Assembly: GCA_030272155.1 (NCBI GenBank)
Contig: CP126203.1
Coordinates: 434,001 to 498,000 of the forward strand
Reading direction: 5' to 3'
DNA length: 64,000 nt
Source: Tetradesmus obliquus
Taxonomy: Eukaryota > Chlorophyta > Chlorophyceae > Sphaeropleales > Scenedesmaceae
The translations under genes and the position numbers were made by a program. This document shows, in pieces, positions 33,801-44,853 of the stretch (the first letter of the stretch is position 1; every line of letters begins with the position of its first letter). The notes under the pieces were generated by a model. That model did not search any database, was not told where the DNA came from, and saw only the letters and a program-made list of their open reading frames with translations.

Positions 33801-35683
33801 CATGCTGTGCGCCGACCAAAGGTTCTAGAACGAAGGGTCACATGCGGGTCCTGGTGCCAACTGAGTTGGTATGCGCGTTTGTTTCACACGTGTGGCTGAC
33901 ACGCGCTGTTTGCACTGCGACATCTGTGCTATGCCGCTGCCAGGTGCATCATGCTGTGCGCGGACCACGGCCCCTGCGTGTCAGGCGCGCACAACAGCAT
34001 CGTGACCAGCAGGGCCGGCAAGGACCTGGTGTCGTGCCTGGTCAGCGGCCTGCTCACCATCGGCCCGCGCTTTGGAGGAGCCATCGATGACGCTGCACGG
34101 TGAGAGTGCGGTAGATGGTTGCACGACAGCCTTTTTTCTCAAGGGTTAATTTGGATGATGGGGTTCCATGCCTGGTAGCGTGGCTACCTGTTCTGTTTCG
34201 TACTCAGCCATTTGAGGAGCCATTGACGACGCAGCGCGGTGAGACATTGTGGTACTGCTGACAGCACTTGGTCAACTGCATCCTGCCTTTCAGGTGTGAG
34301 GTGTGCGTGCAAATCAGCTGCACAGCAGCCTGGCTTGTACCATGCAGCAGGATGCATTAGCGCATGCACTGCTCACCATCGGTTGGCACGCGCTTGGGAC
34401 GACCGATGCAGGTGCTTCATGAAGGCGGTCAAGGGCAGCCTGTGCGCTGCTGTGTTGGAAGAGGGCCTGGCAAGCGCGTGCCCGGCATCAAACCAAGCTG
34501 TGCACTGACAGCTTGCCCGCCTCACTTTGCTTGTATCTAATGCAGCTGCTTCAAAAAGGCTGTTGAGGACAACCTGGGCGCTGCCGCCTTTGTTGAGGGG
34601 CTCAAGAAGCAGGGCAAGCGCGTGCCCGGCATTGGGCACCGCATCAAGTCCAAGGACAACAGAGACAAGCGCGTGGAGCTGCTCAGCAAGTATGCGCGGC
34701 GGGTGAGTGCTGTGCCTATCGTGTGTTGTGCTTTTGTTGTGCTTTTTTTGTGCTTTTGCTCACGGTGCTAGTTTTTGCTGTACCGTAGATGCATTTGCTG
34801 TACCGTAGATGCATTTGCTGGCACAACCTCAACACTGCATTGTTGCAAGTGCGTGGAGCTGCTGAGCAAATGCAAGCAGCGGGTGAGTGCTATGCTGGTG
34901 CATACAGCTGCTCATCAAGTAGTGCGTGGCCGGTGAGTGCGTTTGCTCACGATGCCGTCAACGGAACCACATCACTGCGTAGTTGCCTGCACTGCGTGCT
35001 TAGTTATGCATTTGTTTGTACCCGCAGTTCTTCCCCGGCACCAAGCACCTGGACTACGCCATCAGCGTGGAAGAGTACATGAAACAAAAGCCAATCTGTT
35101 GGAGCTGTTTCTTCTTGTGTTTATCCCCACTCGCAGTTCTTCCCTGGCACCAAGCACCTGGACTACGCCATCAGCGTGGAAGAGTACACGCTTGCAACAC
35201 TTTGCTGCTGTTTGCTTGTGTTCTGTGCGGCGCAGTTTTTCCCTGGCACCAAGCACCTGGACTACGCGATCAGCGTGGAGGAGTACACGCTGCAGAAAGC
35301 TGCCAACCTGGTGCTCAACGTGGACGGCTGCATCGGGGCGCTGTTCCTGGACCTGCTGCACAGCAGCGGCTGCTTCAGCCAGCGCGAGATGGATGACATC
35401 ATTAGCGTGGGCTACCTGAATGGGCTGTTTGTGCTAGCGCGCAGCATTGGGCTGATCGGGCACGCGCTGGACCAGAAGAGGCTGCAGCAGCCGCTGTACA
35501 GGCACCCTTGGGAGGACGTGCTGTGTGAGTGGCGGGGAGGGGCTGCCGGGCTGCCAGCAGATGGGGTTGTTGTTGTTGTTGTTTTGTCGTGCTGCGTGTG
35601 GTGCAGACGTGCAGAAGGACGGCTCTGGCGTCGGGATGGGCGCGATGCTTTGTGCTCGTTCTTTCTTGGCTTTTCAGTGGTGA
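27868..35683 (+). CDS. ACLB: ATP-citrate lyase subunit B (plant-type ACLB)
   Basis: Sixteen exons: 27868-27951, 28271-28313, 28525-28630, 29092-29157, 29867-30026, 30552-30711, 31038-31114, 31766-31838, 32231-32349, 32576-32664, 33084-33174, 33574-33749, 33944-34099, 34546-34702, 35236-35524 and 35607-35683. All are in phase and give about 640 residues. With subunit A (not in this window) the enzyme cleaves citrate to oxaloacetate and acetyl-CoA in the cytosol. Exon 6 has FKIGDTAGT and [13 protein letters not shown] of the succinyl-CoA-synthetase-like part. Exon 9 has the phosphohistidine region [11 protein letters not shown]. Exons 12-15 form the citrate-synthase-like part ([46 protein letters not shown]). 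[12 protein letters not shown] ends the conserved region. The last exon adds a short divergent tail and is the least certain. About seventeen exon echoes fill introns 4, 7, 8, 10 and 12-14. Confidence 0.96.
29440..29866 (+). repeat. Tandem array: three echoes of ACLB exon 5 5' edge
   Basis: Acceptors end at 29455, 29591 and 29727, then the true one at 29866, giving periods of 136, 136 and 139 bp. Each unit holds ~65 intron bases, a CAG acceptor and ~70 bp of exon 5 start, breaking off after 'attgcggaag'. The third copy carries an in-frame TAA. No copy has a donor. Confidence 0.96.
31198..31625 (+). repeat. Tandem array: four echoes of ACLB exon 7 3' edge
   Basis: Copies at about 31200-31243, 31349-31393, 31463-31506 and 31587-31622 repeat 'gaccactgcatccgctacca' to the GCAG/GTGCGG junction. 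Divergence rises with distance from the parent (31080-31122). Each unit also carries related intron words (gtgtctttg..., ctgatgtgaaggtgtc). Confidence 0.95.
32016..32230 (+). repeat. Tandem array: two echoes of ACLB exon 9 5' edge
   Basis: Copies start at 32018 and 32124, with the true exon at 32231, a period of 106-107 bp. Each has a GTGCAG or CTGCAG acceptor and ~55 bp of exon, then diverges into intron ('gcccgcccttttgtaactg') with no donor. Confidence 0.96.
32778..32800 (+). repeat. Short echo of ACLB exon 10 3' edge
   Basis: About 20 bp (agggccacataccagaag) repeat the exon 10 end. The GTGAGT donor has changed to CGACTG, so this copy is dead. Confidence 0.7.
33790..33830 (+). repeat. Echo of ACLB exon 13 5' edge
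   Basis: About 25 bp (gtgcatcatgctgtgcgc) repeat the start of exon 13 upstream of it. The preceding bases are TTCG, so the acceptor is lost. Confidence 0.8.
34200..34500 (+). repeat. Echoes of ACLB exon 13 3' edge and exon 14 5' edge
   Basis: At 34206-34243 the end of exon 13 and its GTGAGA donor recur. At 34409-34495 a GCAG acceptor plus a diverged, internally deleted copy of exon 14 precedes the true exon (34546). Both echo types share one intron. Confidence 0.85.
34848..34940 (+). repeat. Two echoes of ACLB exon 14 3' edge
   Basis: Copies at about 34850-34890 (gcgtggagctgctgagcaa ... GGTGAGTGC) and 34918-34940 (gtgcgtggccGGTGAGTGC) retain the donor. A separate 23-bp direct duplication, tgctgtaccgtagatgcatt, lies just before at 34778-34820. 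Confidence 0.85.
35024..35235 (+). repeat. Tandem array: two echoes of ACLB exon 15 5' edge
   Basis: Acceptors end at 35027 and 35135 before the true one at 35235, a period of 100-108 bp. Each copy holds ~55 bp of exon 15 start (ttcttccc...gaagagtaca) and no donor. Confidence 0.95.
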
Positions 35684-36483
35684 GCAGCGTCAGATAACAA
35701 TGATATTTGTGGTTTGCCGTAGTGCTTACGCTGTGCACATACACACACTGACCGCTGCTGTCCCTGCTGTTGTCATTCTGTGCTGTTTGCTGTTCCACCT
35801 CTTGCTGCTCTGCAGACACTCGCTGAGCACATTGGCGAAAACAGCCTCAAGGTGGCTGTTAACATGGAGTTTTCAGAGTTTTTTTAGCATGCAAAGCAGA
35901 TGGAAGTAGTCGAACGAAGTGGCTGTCCTTGCGCGTGCCTGCGGGCAGCCGGGGCCGGCAGCGACCCAGCTGATTGTGCAAGCTGGACCTGCAAGCAGCT
36001 GCTCCAACGCAGACAGTAGTGTCGAGCAGCATTTTATGGCAGCTGGTCGCTGGGCAAGCTGTTTCGACACTGCTGGAGCTGCTGTAACACGCACTTACAG
36101 TTGTGTCCCGCTGCATGCCGCCATGCGTGTCAAGATGTGCAGCACGTTGCGCTAGAGTCACTGGCCAAACCCAGCTGATGGCTGATGGTTCAGGTGTCTG
36201 TACAAAGCGCCCGCAATTGGCTGAAAAGTGTTCGGTGTTCCTGTGTGCAACACACAAATTTCAGCAGCTGTCAATTCTGAACTCTGTCTGCCTGCATGCA
36301 CGTTGTATCTCTTAATCATGAGCTGCCAGTAGCAGGCGTAGTATGAGCGGCTAGCTAGCCGCTTTAGGGGCTCCTGCTTAAGCCAAAGCTTCAGCGCGAG
36401 CTTGATGTGCCCACCACAACTACAACGGCTGCACAACATGCAATGTTTGCTGCACATCTGTACATCATGACCTGCACACCATT
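35684..36483. other. ACLB 3' UTR and spacer
   Basis: There is no coding exon. TGTAA at 36083-36087 is the likely ACLB poly(A) signal. A perfect 16-bp palindrome (gcggctagctagccgc) lies near 36347-36362, just before the mitochondrial rRNA fragment. Its origin is unclear. Confidence 0.55.
36083..36087 (+). terminator. Candidate poly(A) signal TGTAA (ACLB)
   Basis: The pentamer lies 400 bp after the ACLB stop, in keeping with the spacing I infer for DDI1 and NELF-B. Confidence 0.5.
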
Positions 36484-36804
36484 TGTAATCGTGGATTAGC
36501 CTGCCACGGTGAAATTTAGAAGGTTCTCTAGAGTACACACCGCCCGTCACATTGGAAAAATTGTATGGACTAGAAAAGGGAAGATCTTTTTTTATTGTTT
36601 GGCAACGCGCTTTTGTTCTAACGAACAAAAGGGCACTTTTTTAAAAAGACTAAACAGGAATTTTTTTTTGTTAGAACAATGAAAAAAGTTTATTTTTTTT
36701 GAAAGTTTGTACAGTGATTGCGATGAAGTCGTAACAAGGTTGTTCTACGGGAACGTGGAGCAGGAATGATTTTTTTAAATATATTTTTTTTACATATTTT
36801 CTAA
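36484..36804 (+). pseudogene. Nuclear copy of mitochondrial SSU rRNA 3' end (NUMT)
   Basis: Two universally conserved small-subunit rRNA blocks occur in order: gtaatcgtgga...gccacggtgaa then gtacacaccgcccgtcac (36533-36550), and gaagtcgtaacaaggt (36725-36740) followed by a degenerate 3' end, acgggaacgtgga. The ~175 bp between them is very AT-rich, where helix 44 belongs. It is longer than in bacteria, as in expanded mitochondrial rRNAs. The AT-rich composition contrasts sharply with the surrounding GC-rich nuclear DNA and continues to ~36804. No other mitochondrial gene is visible, so it is a short insertion of an rRNA fragment. A plastid origin is less likely because plastid helix 44 is short and conserved. 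A mis-joined assembly cannot be excluded. Confidence 0.85.
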
Positions 36805-38811
36805 AACTGCCACCTGCAGCTGACTTTACTCCCTGCCCAGTCAAGGCAATAAGCATGTCGGGGCACATTATTCCGGCCGGGTAAGGCTGAAAGCAGCAAA
36901 CATCAATGCAAGCACAAGAGCACACCCAACATAACGCTGCCTTGCCGCAACACACCGATCCCACCCAGCTTGATTCCTCCACCGTACAACCTGTGTCGTG
37001 GCACACCAACTTGGGACCTGACGGCCGCGCACAGTGCAGCAGACATTCCAATTACGGGCACCGTGCCACTGACTGCCATGTCACTGCCTGGTGACCAACC
37101 GTCATGCCTGCAGCAACCACAGCACTGCCATGCCACAGCCTGCTGCATAGAGAGCAGTGATGCATCTTTCCACTGCTGCCAGCCAGGGAGGCACAAGGTC
37201 TCAATAACACAGCGCAATCAGAATGCTGACATGCAACATACAGACTCTTTTTCAGCACAAGCACCCCACTGACAGGCCCCCCTGCAAACGATGCTGAGCA
37301 TTGCAACGGGCTTGATTGCTGACAGGCGCATGTACACAACATACTCACTGTTGCACCCGCAGCTGGCAGACAGTATCCTCTTCATATCGGAACTGAAGTT
37401 GACAAACTGCAACGGGCCCTGGATCTGTTGCGACAAGGCAGGCACCAGGCCAGTAATACCCCGCCCCCAAGCACCAATTGCAGCGGCTCGCCTCACAGCC
37501 ACTCTTGCAGGCAATGGCATGGAGGCCGCTGCTGCGTTGTGTTGTGAACCTGCGAGCAAGCGCAACCAACAGCCATAGCTCTGTCCCCCTAAGGCATCAA
37601 CTGCTGTTGCAAAGATGCACACTGTCAAGGTGCACGAGTTTGCTCATAAGGCACCACACACACCACAGGTGGCAGCCTGCAAGGCAGCTGTGTCAGCTTA
37701 GCTGATGTCAGCAGCAGGGCCGCAATGTGGCATTGCTGAGGGGCAGAATGGACGGGACAGCCTGCCGGATACAATGTGATGCAGGGATAACCCTGATCAA
37801 TATGTACACGAGGCCAACACTTCAGACACATGACAGCAGTTTGCTGGCCACAACTGCAGGTTGGTGCGCACACCTGGCTGCATAGCTAACCAAATAGCAA
37901 CTTCACCAGCACTCTCTCAATGACCTGTCCTTTGATGCTTGCAACATGACTGGGAGCGCAGTGACAGCAAACCCAGATGGCATGGATTTGCCACAGCAGG
38001 GACTTGCTTGCCGTAAACTATCGCAAAGTTTGCTGCTTCCACCATGACGACAGCATGCACCATCACTGTCGTGTCTGATACAGACAGGTGTCTGTGCACA
38101 CTCACAGTCTGTTGACACTGTGAGCCACAACCAGATGCTTGCATGGCCTGAGACCAATAGTAAAGGAAGGCACCAAGTACTGTGATGCACACTGTTACGT
38201 GCCAACTCCCATGCTCATGAATCACACAATCAGCACAGCAATGCCAGAGGGCGCACCAACCCGTCAACAGCCTGCTTCCAGTGCAGAGCCAACCAGCAGA
38301 GAGATGCTGCAATGAACGGCTTGCTGTCACCCGCTGGCGCTGGCGGCAGAGCTGGCATGTGAGCTGCACAGCTCAATGCCTTTTACGACTTTCATGCTGA
38401 CAAAACAAGTGGCGATGAACGATGCTGAAGCCCAGGTAAAAGACGTCAATGGCGCATTGGGGTGTCAAGGAGCATGCACGTGTGATGGTGCAGAGCTGCA
38501 AACAGCGCAGACTGTCAGAGATCTTGGCATCAACACATGCAGCCAGCAGGTATGCAGGCAGCGCTCGCAGTCAACCCATATGCCAGTGCAACCGGCCGTG
38601 TGGGGCATATTTCTGACACAATAACAACAAGCAAGCTTGCTTGCCCTGCGTCAGCTTCATGAAGCACAAAAGGCACCAAACCAATCATCCTGGCCCAGTG
38701 CAGCAAGGCAACATCGCATCAAGCGCACAGCCACAAACGACATGTGCACACTGAACAAGTTAGCAAGCAGTGCACTGTTCATGCTACAATTGCCGTACAT
38801 GTAAGCATGAG
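36805..38811. other. Spacer between NUMT and armadillo gene
   Basis: Most of this is unassigned. One minus-strand stretch (37349-37520) looks like a possible first exon and is listed separately. The right part would include the 3' UTR of the armadillo gene; I did not find a convincing minus-strand TGTAA. Confidence 0.45.
37349..37520 (-). CDS. Possible first exon of an unrecognised protein
   Basis: From ATG at 37520 a 57-codon stretch (MPLPARVAVRRAAAIGAWGR...) ends at a good GTGAGT donor. The N-terminus is Arg/Ala-rich without acidic residues, like a mitochondrial or plastid transit peptide, and the following LQFVNFSSDMKRIL looks protein-like. I could not identify downstream exons with confidence or a family. 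It may be chance. Confidence 0.22.
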
Positions 38812-39248
38812 CTACACACTGAGGCCGTGGCTCACAGGCACCTGCTGTGACACGCTGCACGAGTCCTGGAAGCTGCTGCCCCAGCTCCTTTTCGTGCCGC
38901 TCCGGCGCTCAGCATTGCAAGAGCTTATGTTCTGCTGCTCTGTTGCAGCTTGCCAGTGCACTGCAAGCATGGCTGCTGCTGCTGGCGCAGTACCAAGCCC
39001 GCCTGCAGGCACAGGTGGCTGTACTGCTGCTGGCGGCGCTAACGGTGCCAGTGGCACTGCGCCCGGCGCTGCTGCGGCTTCTGCTACATCTGCTGCTGGT
39101 GGTGGGGGCGCAACATCAAGGCCGCCTACAGGAGCAGCTGGCTGCGCAGCTGCTGGCAGCTTGGGTGGGAACAGTGGAACCAACCCTGGTGGTGCTGCCT
39201 CTGCTGCTGCTGGCAGTGGCGCTGCTGCATCTGTTGCTGCTGGGGGTT

Positions 39249-39280
<32 letters not shown>

Positions 39281-42200
39281 TTTGCCTCTGTGAGTGCCGC
39301 TGTCACCTGGTGCCACTGCTGCGAGCTCAGGCCACCTGAGCTTGCGAGGTTGCGCAGTGCGCCTGCTGCTGCCACCTGTACGTCCAGGCTGCTGCTGGCC
39401 AGCAGCTGCGCTAGCTGCTCTACAGCACCTGGCACAGCGGCAATCTGCTGTTTGACTGCCAGGTTGGCAGCAGCTAGGTTACTTAGTGCAGCTGCTGCTG
39501 CCAGCTGCACATCCTGACTGCTGCTGGCCAGCAGCTCCACTAACCTCGTTACAGCTTGCGGCTCAGCCGCAATGCGCCTCTTCAAGCCCTGGTTGCCAGC
39601 GGCCAAGTCGCACAACGTCCATGCCGCTGCCTCCTGCACATCCCGGGTACTGCTGGCTAGCAGCTGCACTAGCTGCTCTACTGCAAGCGGCTGGGCGACA
39701 ATCTGCTTTTTCAAAGCCAGGTCACCGGCAGCTAGGTTGCGCAGAGTGGCAGCTGCCTCCTCCTGCACACCCTGGCTGCTGCTGGCCAGCAGCTGCACCA
39801 GCCTGGCTACAGCTTGCGGCACAGCAGCAATCTGCACCTGCAAGGCCAGGCCACCACAAGCTATGGCTTGCAGTGCGCCTGCTGCTGCCTCCTGCACACC
39901 CTGGCTGCTGCTGGCCAGCAGCTGCACCAGCCTTGCTGCAGCTTGCGGCTCAGCGGCAATCTGTTGCTGCAAGGCCAGGTCACCGCAAGCCAGGTTGCGC
40001 AGTGCGCCTGCTGCTGCCTTCTGCACACCTTCGTGGCCGCTTGCCAGCAGCTGCACCAGCCTCGCTACAGCTTGCGGCTCAGCGGCAATCTGCTGCTCCA
40101 AAGCCAGGTAACCGCAAGCCAGGTTGCTGGCCAGCAGCAGCTGCACCAGTCTCGCTCCAGCTTGCCGCTCAGCGGCAATCTGCTGCTGCAGAGCCAGGTC
40201 ACCGCAAGCCAGGTTGCGCAGTGCGCCTGCTGCTGCTGCCTGCACTTTCTGGCTGCTGCTGGCCATCAGCTGCGCTAGCTGCTGCACAGCGCCTGGCCCA
40301 GCGGCGATTTGCTGCTGCAGAGCCAGGTCACCAGCAGCTAGGTTGCCCAGTGCGCCTGCTGCTGCTGCCTGCACTTTCTGGCTGCTGCTGGCCAGCAGCT
40401 GCACCAACCTCGCTACTGCTTGCCGCTCAGCGGCAATCTGCTGCTGCAGAGCCAGGTCACCGCAAGCCAGGTTGCGCAGTGCGCCTGCTGCTGCTGCCTG
40501 CACTTTCTGGCTGCTGCTGGCCATCAGCTGCGCTAGCTGCTGCACAGCGCCTGGCTCAGCGGCGATTTGCTGCTGCAGAGCCAGGTCACCAGCAGCTAGG
40601 TTGCCCAGTGCGCCTGCTGCTGCTGCCTGCACTTTCTGGCTGAAGCTTGCCAGCAGCTGCACCAGCCTCGCTACTGCTTGAGGCTCAGCGGCAATCTGCT
40701 GCTCCAAAGCCAGGTAACCGCAAGCCAGGTTGCTGGCCAGCAGCAGCTGCACCAGTCTCGCTCCAGCTTGCCGCTCAGCGGCAATCTGCTGCTGCAGAGC
40801 CAGGTCACCGCAAGCCAGGTTGCGCAGTGCGCCTGCTGCTGCTGCCTGCACTTTCTGGCTGCTGCTGGCCAGCAGCTGCGCTAGCTGCTGCACAGCGCCT
40901 GGCCCAGCGGCGATTTGCTGCTGCAGAGCCAGGTCACCAGCAGCTAGGTTGCCCAGTGCGCCTGCTGCTGCTGCCTGCACTTTCTGGCTGCTGCTGGCCA
41001 GCAGCTGCACCAACCTCGCTACTGCTTGCCGCTCAGCGGCAATCTGCTGCTGCAGAGCCAGGTCACCGCAAGCCAGGTTGCGCAGTGCGCCTGCTGCTGC
41101 TGCCTGCACTTTCTGGCTGCTGCTGGCCAGCAGCTGCGCTAGCTGCTGCACAGCGCCTGGCTCAGCGGCAATTTGCTGCTGCAGAGCCAGGTCACCAGCA
41201 GCTAGGTTGCCCAGCGCGCCTGCTGCTGCTGCCTGCACTTTCTGGCTGCTGCTGGCCAGCAGCTGCACCAACCTCGCTACTGCTTGAGGCTGGGCGGCAA
41301 TCTGCTGCTTTAAGGTCAGGTCACCCAGAGCTAGGTTGCCCAGTGCGCCTGCTGCTGCTGCCTGCACTTTCTGGCTGCTGCTGGCCAGCAGCTGCGCTAG
41401 CTGCTGCACAGCGCCTGGCCCAGCGGCGATTTGCTGCTGCAGAGCCAGGTCACCAGCAGCTAGGTTGCGCAGCGCGCCTGCTGCTGCCGCCTGCACGTTC
41501 TGGCTGCTGCTAGCCAGCAGCTGCGCCAGCCTGGCCACAGCTTGCGGCACAGCAGCAATCTGCACTTGCAAGGACGAGCCACCACAAGCTATGGCTTGCA
41601 GTGCGACTGCTGCTGCCTCCTGCACATCCTGACTGCTGCTGGACATCAGCGTCACCAGCCTCTCTACAGCTCCTGGCGCAGCAGCGATCTGCTGCTGCAA
41701 GGCCAGGTCACCGCAAGCCAGGTTGCGCAGTGCGCCTGCTGCTGCTGCCTGCACTTTCTGGCTGCTGCTGGCCATCAGCTGCGCTAGCTGCTGCACAGCG
41801 CCTGGCTCAGCGGCGATTTGCTGCTGCAGAGCCAGGTCACCAGCAGCTAGGTTGCCCAGTGCGCCTGCTGCTGCTGCCTGCACTTTCTGGCTGAAGCTTG
41901 CCAGCAGCTGCACCAGCCTCGCTACTGCTTGAGGCTCAGCGGCAATCTGCTGCTCCAAAGCCAGGTAACCGCAAGCCAGGTTGCTGGCCAGCAGCAGCTG
42001 CACCAGTCTCGCTCCAGCTTGCCGCTCAGCGGCAATCTGCTGCTGCAGAGCCAGGTCACCGCAAGCCAGGTTGCGCAGTGCGCCTGCTGCTGCTGCCTGC
42101 ACTTTCTGGCTGCTGCTGGCCATCAGCTGCGCTAGCTGCTGCACAGCGCCTGGCCCAGCGGCGATTTGCTGCTGCAGAGCCAGGTCACCAGCAGCTAGGT

Positions 42201-44622
42201 TGCCCAGTGCGCCTGCTGCTGCTGCCTGCACTTTCTGGCTGCTGCTGGCCAGCAGCTGCACCAACCTCGCTACTGCTTGCCGCTCAGCGGCAATCTGCTG
42301 CTGCAGAGCCAGGTCACCGCAAGCCAGGTTGCGCAGTGCGCCTGCTGCTGCTGCCTGCACTTTCTGGCTGCTGCTGGCCAGCAGCTGCGCTAGCTGCTGC
42401 ACAGCGCCTGGCTCAGCGGCGATTTGCTGCTGCAGAGCCAGGTCACCAGCAGCTAGGTTGCCCAGCGCGCCTGCTGCTGCTGCCTGCACTTTCTGGCTGC
42501 TGCTGGCCAGCAGCTGCACCAACCTCGCTACTGCTTGAGGCTGGGCGGCAATCTGCTGCTTTAAGGTCAGGTCACCCAGAGCTAGGTTGCCCAGTGCGCC
42601 TGCTGCTGCTGCCTGCACTTTCTGGCTGCTGCTGGCCAGCAGCTGCGCTAGCTGCTGCACAGCGCCTGGCCCAGCGGCGATTTGCTGCTGCAGAGCCAGG
42701 TCACCAGCAGCTAGGTTGCGCAGCGCGCCTGCTGCTGCCGCCTGCACGTTCTGGCTGCTGCTAGCCAGCAGCTGCGCCAGCCTGGCCACAGCTTGCGGCA
42801 CAGCAGCAATCTGCACTTGCAAGGACGAGCCACCACAAGCTATGGCTTGCAGTGCGACTGCTGCTGCCTCCTGCACATCCTGACTGCTGCTGGACATCAG
42901 CGTCACCAGCCTCTCTACAGCTCCTGGCGCAGCAGCGATCTGCTGCTGCAAGGCCAGGTCACCGCAAGCCAGGTTGCGCAGTGCGCCTGCTGCTGCTGCC
43001 TGCACTTTCTGGCTGCTGCTGGCCAGCAGCTGCGCTAGCTGCTGCACAGCGCCTGGCTCAGCGGCGATTTGCTGCTGCAGAGCCAGGTCACCAGCAGCTA
43101 GGTTGCCCAGTGCGCCTGCTGCTGCTGCCTGCACTTTCTGGCTGCTGCTGGCCAGCAGCTGCACCAACCTCGCTACTGCTTGAGGCTGGGCGGCAATCTG
43201 CTGCTTTAAGGTCAGGTCACCCAGAGCTAGGTTGCCCAGTGCGCCTGCTGCTGCTGCCTGCACTTTCTGGCTGCTGCTGGCCAGCAGCTGCGCTAGCTGC
43301 TGCACAGCGCCTGGCCCAGCGGCGATTTGCTGCTGCAAGGCCAGGTCACCAGCAGCTAGGTTGCGCAGCGCGCCTGCTGCTGCCGCCTGCACGTTCTGGC
43401 TGCTGCTAGCCAGCAGCTGCGCCAGCCTGGCCACAGCTTGCGGCACAGCAGCAATCTGCACTTGCAAGGACGAGCCACCACAAGCTATGGCTTGCAGTGC
43501 GATTGCTGCTGCCTCCTGCACATCCTGACTGCTGCTGGACATCAGCATCACCAGCCTCTCTACAGCTCCTGGCGCAGCAGCGATCTGCTGCTGCAAGGCC
43601 AGGTCACCGCAAGCCAGGTTGCGCAGTGCGCCTGCTGCTGCTGCCTGCACTTTCTGGCTGCTGCTGGCCAGCAGCTGCGCTAGCTGCTGCACAGCGCCTG
43701 GCTCAGCGGCGATTTGCTGCTGCAGAGCCAGGTCACCAGCAGCTAGGTTGCCCAGTGCGCCTGCTGCTGCTGCCTGCACTTTCTGGCTGCTGCTGGCCAG
43801 CAGCTGCACCAACCTCGCTACTGCTTGCCGCTCAGCGGCAATCTGCTGCTGCAGAGCCAGGTCACCGCAAGCCAGGTTGCGCAGTGCGCCTGCTGCTGCT
43901 GCCTGCACACCCTCATGGTTGCTGCGCAGCAGCTGCACTAGCCCCGCTACAGCTTGCGGCTCAGCAGCAATCTGCTGTTGCAAGGCCAGGCCACCAATGG
44001 CCAGGATGCACAGCGCCCATGCTGCTGCCTGCTGCACACCCTGGTTGCTGCTGGCCAGCAGCTGCACTAGCTGCGCTACTGCTTGAGGCTGGGCGGCAAT
44101 CTGCTGCTTTAAGGTCAGGTCACCCAGAGCTAGGTTGCCCAGTGCGCCTGCTGCTGCGTCCTGCACACCTTCGTGGCCGCTGGCCAGCAGCTGCACCAGC
44201 CTCGCTACAGCTTGCGGCTCAGCGGCAATCTGTTGCTGCAAGGCCAGGTCGCCGCAAGCCAGGTTGCGCAGTGCGCCTGCTGCTGCCAGCTGTACACCTT
44301 CTTGGCTGCTGCTGCGCAGCAGCTGCGCTAGCCCTGTTACAGCACCTGGTGTATCAGCGACTTGCTGCCGTAGCTCTGGGTGCTCATGAGTGAGGCGCCT
44401 CAGTGCCTGTGCTGCCGCCTGCGGCACAGTCAGTTTGCTGCTGTTGAGCATCTGCACTAGTGCTGCCAGTGCACCTAGTGTACTGACAGCAGCCCTGCAG
44501 CGGAATATCTCCGCAAGCTCACGGGCAGCTGTCACCTGCTCATACCCGCTGCTGCTGTTTACAAGGCGCTGCAGTGCTGCGATGTACTGCGGCCCAGCAG
44601 CAGCAGGGTTTTTAGGTGGCAT
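38812..44622 (-). CDS. Giant armadillo-repeat protein, about 39 near-identical repeats
   Basis: One uninterrupted minus-strand frame of about 1,936 codons runs from MPPKNPAAAGPQY; it stays open to a further ATG at 44853, which would add 77 residues lacking domain character. About 39 armadillo repeats of 43 residues (129 bp) fill residues ~70-1770. Their pattern is LVQLLASSSQKVQAAAAGAL then NLAAGDLALQQQIAA, each predicted to fold as three helices. Such solenoids bind proteins, as in Vac8- or importin-like scaffolds; the partner here is unknown. The C-terminus is Ala/Pro-rich. Several repeats are shortened by 13 residues (LLLASNLACGYLALEQQ, three times), marking higher-order duplications of 606, 645 and 1,251 bp. 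There are no introns, unlike the neighbours. The last ~60 residues after the Pro/Ala tract could hide a short intron. Confidence 0.9.
39310..44400 (-). repeat. 129-bp coding tandem repeat with higher-order units
   Basis: About 39 copies of a 129-bp unit lie head to tail. The segment 40730-41510 recurs at 41981-42761 (period 1,251 bp). The segment 41336-41632 recurs at 42587 and again at 43232 (1,251 then 645 bp). The segment 40124-40680 recurs at 40730 (606 bp). 645 is 5 x 129, and 606 and 1,251 equal 5 and 10 units minus 39 bp. Confidence 0.95.
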
Positions 44623-44853
44623 GGCAGCAGCTGCTGCCCAAAGCCTGGCTGCTGGTCTCCGGCCTGGTATATTTGTCCCTGATGGTTTGCTTGGAGGGCT
44701 TGACTGGCCTGAGCCTGCGGTGCCTGCAAGCTGTAGATCAAGGTGAGCCAACAGCATTCCAAGGTACAGCAAGTTCTGTGCAGGCACAGGCACAGCTGCA
44801 TCTGTTCTGTTGTGTACAGCATCACAACCTTGAAGTTCTTTGAACGGCATCAT

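Noticed and set aside
36484..36804. Functional nuclear or plastid rRNA gene
   Set aside because: Only the last part of a small-subunit rRNA is present, the composition is organelle-like, and the helix 44 region is far from nuclear 18S or plastid 16S form.
39486..44393. Plus-strand frames up to 385 residues across the armadillo gene
   Set aside because: They repeat with the 129-bp unit and are antisense shadows; the minus strand has the armadillo repeat pattern over its whole length.
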